Positions 8,475-15,781 of a stretch of DNA of 64,000 bases are shown here, one piece after another (position 1 is the first letter of the stretch; every line of letters begins with the position of its first letter). The position numbers and the translations under genes are program-made. The stretch spans positions 1 through 64,000 of the forward strand of contig NZ_JAUZQF010000034.1 in NCBI RefSeq assembly GCF_030718205.1, written 5' to 3'. This DNA is from Nonomuraea turcica (GTDB taxonomy: Bacteria > Actinomycetota > Actinomycetes > Streptosporangiales > Streptosporangiaceae). The notes below the pieces were generated by a model. It did not search any database. It was not told where the DNA came from and saw nothing but the letters and a program-made list of their open reading frames with translations.

Positions 8475-9518
8475 TCATCCGGCCTCGCACGCGGGCACGT
8501 TTCCGTTGCCCGTGCGCAGCGCGTCGAGCGCCAGCACTGTGTCATGCAGGGTATCCGCTCTGACCAGCCGAAGGCCCCCGGGAACGGCCTTCATGGCCTC
8601 GGCGCAGTTGTCGGCGGGGGTCAGGAATATGGTCGCGCCGGATTCCTTGGCGCCCACCATTTTCTGCTGGATGCCGCCGATCGCGCCGACCTCGCCCGTC
8701 GGCTGGATGGTGCCGGTGCCGGCGATCTTCTTGCCGCCCGTGAGCTCGCCGGGCGTGAGCTTGTCCAATATGCCGAGCGAGAACATCAGCCCCGCGCTGG
8801 GCCCGCCGACGTCGCCCACATTGATGTCGACGTCGAACGGGAACTTGTATTTCGCCTGCATGATCACGCCCACTTGGGGCTGCCCCTTGGCGTCCACCGT
8901 CTGCACGGTGACGTCGAGTTTCTCCTTGCCCCGGGTGATGTTGAAGGTCACGCTCTCGCCGGGCTTGTGTGCCTTGACCCCGTCGCTCACCACGTTGACG
9001 TCCGTGGCCGCCTTGCCGTCGACGGAGTTGATCTCGTCGCCCTTCTGCAACTTGCCGTCGGCGGGCTTGCCCTTTTCCGTGGACAGAACGGTCACGACCA
9101 TGCTGAAGGGAATCTTGAGCTCGGTGAGCGCGGCGGCGGTGGCGGAGTCTTGGGAGTTGGTCATCTCGACCGTGTTTTCCTCCTCGACGTCCTTGGGGTC
9201 ACGGTCGGGAGCGAAGATGGTCTCCTGCGGGACCACGGCCACGGTGGGGTCGATCCAGCCGCGCAACGCCGTCAGCAGGTCGATCTGCGCGGCCGGGCCG
9301 CCCTGGTAGGCCACCGTCACCAGGCTCAGCGCGCCGGTGGTGGGATAGGTCTGCCGGCCCTTGATCGCGATCACGGGCTTCTTGTCGACCTCGCCGATGG
9401 TGTTCTCGGTCGGGCCGGGGCTCAGCACGACGTACGGGACCGGCCGGAACGCTCCCACCACCCCCAGCGCGAGCACGAGGAATCCCGCGAGCAGCAGGGT
9501 CAGGGCGCGTCGTGACAT
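8475..9518 (-). CDS. PDZ-domain Lon-like serine protease (YlbL type)
   Basis: The 347-aa product has one N-terminal membrane anchor (residues about 5-25), a PDZ domain (about 125-205, with LQKGDEINSVDG) and a C-terminal Lon/S16 protease domain. The catalytic Ser-Lys dyad is visible as S241 in GGPSAGLMFSLG and K286 in IGGIQQKMVGAK, 45 residues apart as expected. These proteins act on the outer face of the membrane (B. subtilis YlbL, M. tuberculosis Rv3194c). The gene lies between UPF0182 and moaE on the same strand. Confidence 0.92.
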   Translation of the reverse strand: MSRRALTLLLAGFLVLALGVVGAFRPVPYVVLSPGPTENTIGEVDKKPVIAIKGRQTYPTTGALSLVTVAYQGGPAAQIDLLTALRGWIDPTVAVVPQETIFAPDRDPKDVEEENTVEMTNSQDSATAAALTELKIPFSMVVTVLSTEKGKPADGKLQKGDEINSVDGKAATDVNVVSDGVKAHKPGESVTFNITRGKEKLDVTVQTVDAKGQPQVGVIMQAKYKFPFDVDINVGDVGGPSAGLMFSLGILDKLTPGELTGGKKIAGTGTIQPTGEVGAIGGIQQKMVGAKESGATIFLTPADNCAEAMKAVPGGLRLVRADTLHDTVLALDALRTGNGNVPACEAG

Positions 9519-9528
9519 GATGATGAGC

Positions 9529-9954
9529 TTATTCGCAGGCGCCGACCCACTCGGTCTCGCCGTCGGCGAAGACCTGGTGTTTCCAGATGGGGACCTGCGC
9601 CTTGAGGTCGTCGATCAACCTGCGGGAGGCCTTGAACGCCTCGTCCCTGTGCGGGCCGGCCACCGCCACGATGACGGCTGCGTCGCCCAGCTCCAGGTCG
9701 CCCACCCGGTGCACCGCGGCCAGCGCCGTCACGGGGAAGTCGGCGGCGACCTTCTCCGCCACCGCGCGCAGCTCGGCTTCCGCCGTGGGGTGCGCGGAGT
9801 AGGAGAGCCTGGTCACGGGCTTGCCGTGGTCCTGCTCCCGCACGGTGCCGACGAAGATCGTGGTGCCGCCCGCGGCGTGGTCGCCCACGGCGGCCAGCAC
9901 CTCGTCCACGGACAGCGGGGTGTCGCGAATGCCAAGCAATCGGATGACGTCCAC
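9529..9954 (-). CDS. moaE: Molybdopterin synthase catalytic subunit MoaE
   Basis: The 141-aa product matches MoaE, which with MoaD converts precursor Z (cPMP) to molybdopterin by sulfur transfer. Family features visible are FVGTVREQDHGKPVTRL, LSYSAHPTAEAEL, VHRVGDLELGDAAVIVAV, HRDEAF and the C-terminal PIWKHQ motif with its lysine. The reading frame is open far upstream, but that part is the shadow of the neighbouring SDR gene. GTG at 9954 gives the family's normal length. MoeZ at 58-59 kb, also in this window, could serve the sulfur-carrier step. Confidence 0.9.
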   Translation of the reverse strand: MDVIRLLGIRDTPLSVDEVLAAVGDHAAGGTTIFVGTVREQDHGKPVTRLSYSAHPTAEAELRAVAEKVAADFPVTALAAVHRVGDLELGDAAVIVAVAGPHRDEAFKASRRLIDDLKAQVPIWKHQVFADGETEWVGACE

Positions 9955-9971
9955 GGGAAAGAGCCTAACCT

Positions 9972-11042
9972 TTACTGACGCCTCTTTTTGCGTACCTGGC
10001 GGACGATCGCGGCGGTGCCGATGACGGCGACGGTGGCGCCGGCCGCGGTGAGCGTGGCCTCCTTGACGGGCAGCCGCCTGCCGACCACGGTCGTCCTCTT
10101 CTCCAGCAGCTCCAGCTGCTGCTCGAGCGCGGCCTCGTTGGTCCACGACGGCTTCCAGCCCGCCTCCCGCAGCGCCGTGCAGTCCACGACCCACGGGTAG
10201 ACCACGTAGTGCAGGTCGGTCGCGGGCGCCGGGGTGATGCCGAGCCTGTGGAGCCGCTGCGCCGTACCGAACGTCAGCCCGGCGGGCAGCTCGAACCTGC
10301 GGATGCCGGACAGTTCCTCGACCTGCTCCTGCTCCAGCCACCCGTCGGAGCCGACCGCCACCACGCCGGTGACGACTCCGCGGGCGGCCAGCTCCAGCGC
10401 CGAGATCAGGTCCTCGACGTGGCAGAACTGCCAGTGCGGGGTGCAGCCCTTGACGGTCAGGAGCCTGGGCGACTCGAAGTGCCGGGTGATCACGGTGTCG
10501 ACGCCCGGGCCGACGACCGCCGCCGGGCGCAGCACGGTCACCTCGAGCCCGGGATGGCTGCGCAGCGATCTGCGCACCAGGGACTCGATCTCCAGGTAGT
10601 CGCCCACGACGCCGGTGTCGGGCTCGGCCGCCACCGGGGCGTCCTCGGGCAGGGGCACCTCGTTGTCCGGCGCGGCGCCGTAGACCATCGCGCTCGTGAC
10701 CAACACCACACGGCGCACGCGTGCCGCGGCGCACGCCGTCAGCACCGTCTGGGCGGCGCGCAGGTTGTAGGCCCGCCGGGCCACCGGGTCGGAGTCCACC
10801 GCGTAGTCGCCGGCCAGATGGACCAGCACGTCGATGTCAGCGATGCGGTTCGCCAAGAGCGGATCCCGTACGTCGATCACTCTCCACGTGGCCTCCTGAA
10901 CGTCACCGCGCTGCTCGTCGATGGCCACCACCCTGCGGAAACCCGCGGAGGATACGAGCCTTGCGAGCAGCTCGCGGCCGATGCCGGAGGCCGCGCCGGT
11001 CACGGCGACGACGGGGTGGCGCGGGCGTTTCGAGGTAGGCAC
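9972..11042 (-). CDS. NAD-dependent epimerase/dehydratase (SDR) with C-terminal anchor
   Basis: This is an extended short-chain dehydrogenase-like protein of ~356 aa. The Rossmann glycine motif TGAASGIG is near residue 15, DVLVHLAGDYA near 75 and VLVTSAMVYG further on; the last has no obvious YxxxK, so catalysis is uncertain. The C-terminus has a hydrophobic segment (AAGATVAVIGTAAIV) followed by a basic tail, suggesting membrane attachment. I chose GTG at 11042, preceded by GAGGA; GTG at 11060 is the alternative. It sits upstream of moaE and divergent from the zincin gene. The substrate is unknown. Confidence 0.8.
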   Translation of the reverse strand: MPTSKRPRHPVVAVTGAASGIGRELLARLVSSAGFRRVVAIDEQRGDVQEATWRVIDVRDPLLANRIADIDVLVHLAGDYAVDSDPVARRAYNLRAAQTVLTACAAARVRRVVLVTSAMVYGAAPDNEVPLPEDAPVAAEPDTGVVGDYLEIESLVRRSLRSHPGLEVTVLRPAAVVGPGVDTVITRHFESPRLLTVKGCTPHWQFCHVEDLISALELAARGVVTGVVAVGSDGWLEQEQVEELSGIRRFELPAGLTFGTAQRLHRLGITPAPATDLHYVVYPWVVDCTALREAGWKPSWTNEAALEQQLELLEKRTTVVGRRLPVKEATLTAAGATVAVIGTAAIVRQVRKKRRQ

Positions 11043-11124
11043 CAGGTCCTCACTTTGCACTGATCCGCCGTAGGACGACTAACGTGGCGGATGTGGACTC
11101 CTCCATCCTGCACGAGGTAGAGCG

Positions 11125-12438
11125 GTGACTGACCTGCCAGGTCGCGAAAACGACCCTAACGAAAACCCGTTCGCCATGTTCGGCAACCCTGAGCAGATGG
11201 CTCAGGCGATGCGCCAGTTCGCCGACATGTTGTCGGCACCTCAGGGTTCAGGCCCTGTCAACTGGGACATGGCGAAGAACATCGCCCGGCATGCCGTGGT
11301 GGCCGAGGGCGACCCGAGCGTCATGGAAGGCGAGCGCCGCCAGATCGTGGAGGCGCTGAGCCTGGCCGACCTGTGGCTGAACGAGGCGACCGCGCTGCCC
11401 AGCGGCGTGGCCAACCCGCAGGCCTGGAGCCGGTCCGAGTGGATCGAAAACACCATCCCGATTTGGCGCAAACTTTGCGAGCCGATCGCCGAGCGCATGG
11501 TCGAGACCATGGGCGGCGCTCTCGGCGGCTCGGGCCTGCCGCCCGAGGCCCAGCAGATGGCCGGCCCTCTCATGGGCATGCTCAAGCAAATGGGCGGCAT
11601 GATGGTCGGCCAGCAGATCGGCCAGGCCATCGGCTCGCTCGCCCGCGAGGTGATCGGCACGACCGACATCGGCCTGCCACTGTCCGACACGGCCGCGCTG
11701 CTGCCCGGCGGCATCGCCTCCTTCAGCGAGGGCCTGGAGATGCCCTCCGAGGAGATCAGGATCTATCTGGCGCTGCGCGAGGCCGCGCACCACCGGCTGT
11801 TCCAGCATGTGCCGTGGCTGCGCTCGCACCTGCTGGGCGCGGTCGAGGAATACGCCAAGGGCATCACGCTCGACACCTCCGCGCTCGAAGAGCAGATCCG
11901 CGGGCTCGACATCAACAACCCCGAGGCGATCCAGGAGGCGCTGAGCGGCGGCAAGCTACTCAAGCCTGAGGAGACCGAGCGGCAGAAGGCCGCCCTGGCG
12001 CGGCTGGAGACGATGCTCGCCCTGGTCGAGGGCTGGGTCGCCACCGTGGTCGACCGGGCCGCCGAAGGCAAGCTGCCCTCCGCCGGCGCCCTGGCCGAGA
12101 CCGTACGCAGGCGCCGGGCCACCGGCGGTCCCGCCGAGGTCACGTTCGGGACGCTGGTGGGGCTGGAGCTGCGGCCCCGGCGGCTGCGAGAGGCGGCGGC
12201 GCTGTGGCGGGCTCTGGAGAGCGAGCGCGGGATCGACGGCCGCGACGCGCTGTGGGGCCACCCGGACCTCATGCCGACGGCCGACGACCTCGACGACCCC
12301 GACGCGTTCGTCCGCGGCGAGGCCGCCTGGGACATCTCCCAGTTCGAGGGCAAGCCGGGCGGCACCGAGGCTGAAGGCGAGCAGGGCGACCAGCGCGACC
12401 AGCGCGAGCCGGGCGACGGCGAGGGCGACAAGAGTTGA
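11125..12438 (+). CDS. DUF2342 (zincin-like) putative metallopeptidase
   Basis: The 437-aa protein matches the actinobacterial DUF2342/Zincin_2 family (Rv3195 type). The centre carries REAAHHRLFQHVPWL, where E219, H222 and H223 resemble a rearranged zinc-binding site. A Met/Gly-rich helix region (about 140-175, GPLMGMLKQMGGMMVGQQIG) precedes it. The last ~35 residues are charged and disordered. The GTG start has GAGGTAGAG upstream. The gene overlaps the next Nudix gene by 4 bases. Protease activity is inferred from the fold only. Confidence 0.85.
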   Translation: MTDLPGRENDPNENPFAMFGNPEQMAQAMRQFADMLSAPQGSGPVNWDMAKNIARHAVVAEGDPSVMEGERRQIVEALSLADLWLNEATALPSGVANPQAWSRSEWIENTIPIWRKLCEPIAERMVETMGGALGGSGLPPEAQQMAGPLMGMLKQMGGMMVGQQIGQAIGSLAREVIGTTDIGLPLSDTAALLPGGIASFSEGLEMPSEEIRIYLALREAAHHRLFQHVPWLRSHLLGAVEEYAKGITLDTSALEEQIRGLDINNPEAIQEALSGGKLLKPEETERQKAALARLETMLALVEGWVATVVDRAAEGKLPSAGALAETVRRRRATGGPAEVTFGTLVGLELRPRRLREAAALWRALESERGIDGRDALWGHPDLMPTADDLDDPDAFVRGEAAWDISQFEGKPGGTEAEGEQGDQRDQREPGDGEGDKS

Positions 12439-12995
12439 GCCTGCACCGCGACGCGGTGGCGGTGCTGTCCGCCTGGACCGCGCCCACGCCCGAGGAAGAG
12501 GCGCTGCGCAAGGAGTTCCTCGACCACCTGCGGGCGCACGACGACGCGATGTCGCGCGCGTGTGTGCCCGGGCACTTGACGGCGACGACGGCGGTGCTGT
12601 CGCACGACGGCACGCAGGTGCTGCTCACGCTGCATCCGAAGGCCGGGATGTGGTTGCCGATGGGCGGGCACTGCGAGGTCTCCGACACCTCGCTCGCGGC
12701 CGCGGCGCTGCGGGAAGCCTGGGAGGAGTCCGGCATTTCCGGACTTGAGCTGCTTCCTGGGCCGCTGGCGGTGGACAAGCACGTCGTGTGGTGCCACCCG
12801 CCGAACAGCTGGCACCTCGACGTCGAGTACGCGGCCGTGGCGCCGCCCGGCGCCGAGGCGGTGATCAGCGAGGAGTCGCTGGACCTGCGCTGGTTCCCAG
12901 TCGACGAGATCCCCGACCCGTCGGACGAGGCGACGCGGCGATTGGCCAAACGTGGACAGGCCGTGCTCGGCTCTGGTTCGCGCGCACTTGGCTAG
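12435..12995 (+). CDS. Nudix hydrolase
   Basis: The 186-aa product has a canonical Nudix box beginning GGHCEVSDTS and ending LREAWEESGI, with all catalytic glutamates present. Such enzymes cleave nucleoside diphosphates linked to another moiety, using Mg2+; the substrate cannot be told. The TTG start overlaps the stop of the DUF2342 gene by 4 bases, so the two are translationally coupled. Length is normal for a single-domain Nudix protein. It is one of three Nudix genes in this window. Confidence 0.88.
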   Translation: MSLHRDAVAVLSAWTAPTPEEEALRKEFLDHLRAHDDAMSRACVPGHLTATTAVLSHDGTQVLLTLHPKAGMWLPMGGHCEVSDTSLAAAALREAWEESGISGLELLPGPLAVDKHVVWCHPPNSWHLDVEYAAVAPPGAEAVISEESLDLRWFPVDEIPDPSDEATRRLAKRGQAVLGSGSRALG

Positions 12996-13028
12996 AGTCC
13001 TTTGCGTCGTTCTCCAGAGGGGGATTTG

Positions 13029-14024
13029 GTGAGCACTTCGGCTGAGTCGCCCATCGGCGGCACGATCGTGACGCCCGCTCGCAGACGCCGGAGGTTCACC
13101 GGGTCGGCGCTGACGTGGGTAGCCGTGAGCCCGTTCGCGGCGTGGGCGGTCGCCAGGGTGGCGGGGCTGGAGCGGGGGTCGTTGCCCACGCAGCTCATGA
13201 CCGCGACCCCGTACGCGGCGGCGGGCTCGCTGGTTCCCCTCCTGATCGCCGCGGTCGGGCGCAAACGCGCCGCCACCGCCGTGGCGTTACTCACCACGAC
13301 CGCCCTCGGTTTCAGCGTGCTGCCCAGGGCGCTGGGCACGGCCGAGGCGACGGCCGGCCGGCCGCTCAAGGTCATGACGATCAACATGCTGTACGGCCGG
13401 GCCGACATCGACGCGATCATGAAGTTGGTCCGGGAGTTCGACCCTGACGTGCTCAGCACACAGGAGCTGACGCCTGGTGCGGTCGCCGACCTGGACGCGG
13501 CCGGGCTCAAGGAGCTGATGCCGCATCGCGTGCTGGAGGACGAGTGGAGCGCCGGCGGCAGCGGGCTCTACTCCAAGCACGCCATGGAGCAGCTGCCCGA
13601 CGTGATGCCGCCGGTGGGGCACAAGATGCCCGCCGCGCTGGTGTCGTTGCCTGGCGGGAACCCGATCGAGTTCGTCGACGTGCACCCCTACCCGCCGCTC
13701 GGCCCGAACGTCACCCAGTGGAACGACGCGCTGGCCGCCCTGCCGTCCACCTCTCCCGACCGGGTGCGGATCCTGGCGGGCGACTTCAACGCCTCCCTGG
13801 ACCACGCGGCTCTGCGTAAGCTGCTGGCCAGGGGTTACAAGGACGCCGCCGCTCAGGTGGGGGCCGGGTTGATCCCGACGTGGCCGGCCAACAAGCGGGT
13901 GCCGCCGATCATCACGATCGACCATGTGCTGGTGGACCGGCGGGTGGGCGTACGGGAAGTCAGCGTGCGCGACGTCCCGGGAACCGACCATCGCGCCGTG
14001 CTGGCCGCGCTCACCGTGCCCTGA
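13029..14024 (+). CDS. Membrane-anchored endonuclease/exonuclease/phosphatase family protein
   Basis: The ~331-aa protein has three hydrophobic stretches in the first ~100 residues, then an EEP-fold domain. Family motifs are KVMTINMLYGRAD (Asn/metal site), STQEL (catalytic Glu), GDFNASLDH and the C-terminal DHVLV...GTDHRAVLA with the terminal His. GTG at 13029 was chosen for the AGAGGGGG Shine-Dalgarno. The nuclease or phosphodiesterase domain probably faces the cell exterior. The 3' end is embedded in the first unit of a 49-nt tandem repeat. Confidence 0.87.
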   Translation: MSTSAESPIGGTIVTPARRRRRFTGSALTWVAVSPFAAWAVARVAGLERGSLPTQLMTATPYAAAGSLVPLLIAAVGRKRAATAVALLTTTALGFSVLPRALGTAEATAGRPLKVMTINMLYGRADIDAIMKLVREFDPDVLSTQELTPGAVADLDAAGLKELMPHRVLEDEWSAGGSGLYSKHAMEQLPDVMPPVGHKMPAALVSLPGGNPIEFVDVHPYPPLGPNVTQWNDALAALPSTSPDRVRILAGDFNASLDHAALRKLLARGYKDAAAQVGAGLIPTWPANKRVPPIITIDHVLVDRRVGVREVSVRDVPGTDHRAVLAALTVP

Positions 14025-14241
14025 GCCGGGGTCGCGCCTCGCGTCCTGAACCGTGTCGCTCACCGTGCCCTGAGCCGGGGTCGCGCCTCGCGTCCTGAAC
14101 CGTGTCGCTCACCGTGCCCCGAGCCGGGTCGCGCCTCGCGCCCCCTGAGCCGTGTCGCCCAACATGCCCCGAGCCGGGTCGCGCCTCGCGCCCCCTGGGC
14201 CGTGTCGCCCAACATGCCCTGAGCCGTGTCGCTCACCGTGC
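14017..14241. repeat. ~49-50-nt tandem repeat, about 4.5 units, between convergent gene ends
   Basis: Units begin GTGCCCTGAGCCGGGGTCGC and end TCGCTCACC. Units 1 and 2 are identical 49-mers; units 3 and 4 are ~50 nt with a few changes, and a half-unit follows. Unit 1 includes the last codons and stop of the nuclease-family gene, and the half-unit runs into the stop codon of the minus-strand gene ending at 14233. The array therefore fills the whole space between two convergent genes. Confidence 0.9.
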
Positions 14242-14820
14242 GCTGATCAGCGCCCTGGTGTTGTCCCAGCCCTCGAGGCCGGGATCCAGGCGTTCGACGT
14301 CTTGCGGTGTGCGCAGGCGGTGCCAGCCCGGGGTGGTGGCGACCCTCCGGGGTCCCGGGGCCTGGGCGCGCAGCGCGCCCACCACGTTCTCGTCGTCCAG
14401 GTCCGGGGCAGCCCAGGCGGGGGCGGGGAGTGCGCAGGCCAGGGCCACGGCGCCGCCGTTCTCCGCCGGGCAAACGGTGATCTCGGCCCTGCCGAGCTCC
14501 CTGAACAGCTTGCCGACCAGCAGGGGCGGCAGGTCTGGCGCGTCACCGCAGATCACGGCGGCCTGATCGGCCTTGAGCCGGCCGAGCACGGCCTGCAACG
14601 GCTCGTCCTCCGCTATCGCGACGATCTCGGTGCCGGGCCAGACGATCTCCTCCAGGCCGGGCACGCTGGTGATCAGGACGGGGGTGACGAGCTCGAGTCC
14701 CGCGACCATCTCGTAGGTGTCCTCGGCCATCGCCTCGAGAAACTCTCGCGGGTCGACGCCCGGCGGCGCCGCCTGCGCCATGTGCTGACGTACGAGGACC
14801 GCGACGAGGCGCGTCAACAC
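14233..14820 (-). CDS. DUF2064/CofC-like nucleotidyltransferase-fold protein
   Basis: The 195-aa product resembles TIGR04282/DUF2064 and CofC-type guanylyltransferases. The GDAPDLPPLLVGKLFREL segment, followed by CPAENGGAVALAC, matches their GD-P-L and P-E-GG patterns. The usual N-terminal nucleotide-binding R/K-P-G loop is not obvious. The GTG start overlaps the end of the upstream YgjP-like gene by 7 bases. The C-terminus (about 140-195) is not recognised. Enzyme activity and substrate are unknown. Confidence 0.65.
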   Translation of the reverse strand: MLTRLVAVLVRQHMAQAAPPGVDPREFLEAMAEDTYEMVAGLELVTPVLITSVPGLEEIVWPGTEIVAIAEDEPLQAVLGRLKADQAAVICGDAPDLPPLLVGKLFRELGRAEITVCPAENGGAVALACALPAPAWAAPDLDDENVVGALRAQAPGPRRVATTPGWHRLRTPQDVERLDPGLEGWDNTRALISAR

Positions 14821-15329
14821 TCCTCCGGCGCCGTGTGGGCCGCGGCGGAGAACCCCTCCAAGAACCCGCGCGCCCGCTCCGCTTTCGGATACTGTTCCAC
14901 CAGCGCCCAGAACTTGGGGCCGTGGCTGGGCACGAGCAGGTGCACGAGCTCGTGGATGATCACGTAGTTGATGACCCATTCGGGCAGGCCCTTGAGGCGG
15001 GTGGAGATCCGGATCGTTCCGTTCTCCGGGGTGCAGGAGCCCCAGCGGTGTTGCTGGTTGTCGACCCAGCGCACGCTCACGGGCTCGGCCTTGCCGTCGA
15101 GATATTTCGCCGACAGCTCCCTGGCCCGCTCCAGCAGGCCCTCTTCGGTCGGCCTCCGCCGGCTCTCCTTCGCGGCCAGCCGATCCAGCATCCGGCTCAC
15201 CCATTCATCCGCGTCTTCACCGCTCAGCCAGGCGGGCAGGAGCACGATCGTCTTGTCGCCGTCGCGGTAGGCGGAAACCGTACGCCGGCGACGAGAACTG
15301 CGACGAACCTCGACTGTCTCGGGGGGCAC
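14814..15329 (-). CDS. YgjP-like (M48-related) metallopeptidase
   Basis: The 171-aa product matches the YgjP/DUF45 family. The zinc motif is IIHELVHLLVPSHGPKFW, giving H126, E127 and H130 with a downstream His. The family's WGSC motif (HRWGSCTPENG) and the arginine-rich N-terminal strand (VEVRRSSRRRRTV) are also present. The protein is cytoplasmic by sequence. It is translationally coupled to the DUF2064-like gene by overlap. The physiological substrate of this family is unclear. Confidence 0.88.
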   Translation of the reverse strand: MPPETVEVRRSSRRRRTVSAYRDGDKTIVLLPAWLSGEDADEWVSRMLDRLAAKESRRRPTEEGLLERARELSAKYLDGKAEPVSVRWVDNQQHRWGSCTPENGTIRISTRLKGLPEWVINYVIIHELVHLLVPSHGPKFWALVEQYPKAERARGFLEGFSAAAHTAPEEC

Positions 15330-15781
15330 ATATGCACGGTAGCCGAGACTGGCGAAATTCCACAGAGGGTGGACGTTGTTTCTGCTGGTCAGATGATTAA
15401 GACCCGGTGAATTTGGGCAGACGCGTTTCCCGATGCGCGGCCAGGCACTCCAGCAGGCCTGACCGGGTCCTGGTGGCGGGGCGGGACCGGAATTCCCAGC
15501 ACAGCGCGGGTTTCAGGGCCTTGATGGTCTTGGTTCTGGGCCGCTTTGGACGGACTTGTGGCAATCGATACGGGTTACTGGGCGATCTTCGAGGCGATGA
15601 CCGACAGGGGAAGCGTAGGTCATTCTTGAGGAAAGATTGATTTACCGGATCTTTATCCTTCGCCTCGCAACCGTCGGGACCGCATCGCGCGCGGGCCGGA
15701 CACCGACGAGGGCCGGAAGTTATCCACAGGCGGGCCGGAACCGACTCGGGATCTTGCTGCGCCGTGCGAACCTTTCCCGCC
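15330..15781. other. Gene-free stretch, about 450 bases
   Basis: No supported gene was found. Short open frames exist on both strands but lack ribosome-binding sites and recognisable sequence. The stretch separates the divergent YgjP-like gene and ThiF-like gene, so promoters for both must lie here. I could not assign them. No repeat or RNA gene was seen. Confidence 0.5.

Noticed and set aside
14017..14241. CRISPR or attachment-site array
   Set aside because: Units abut directly, and the first and last include gene ends; no integrase or tRNA is near.
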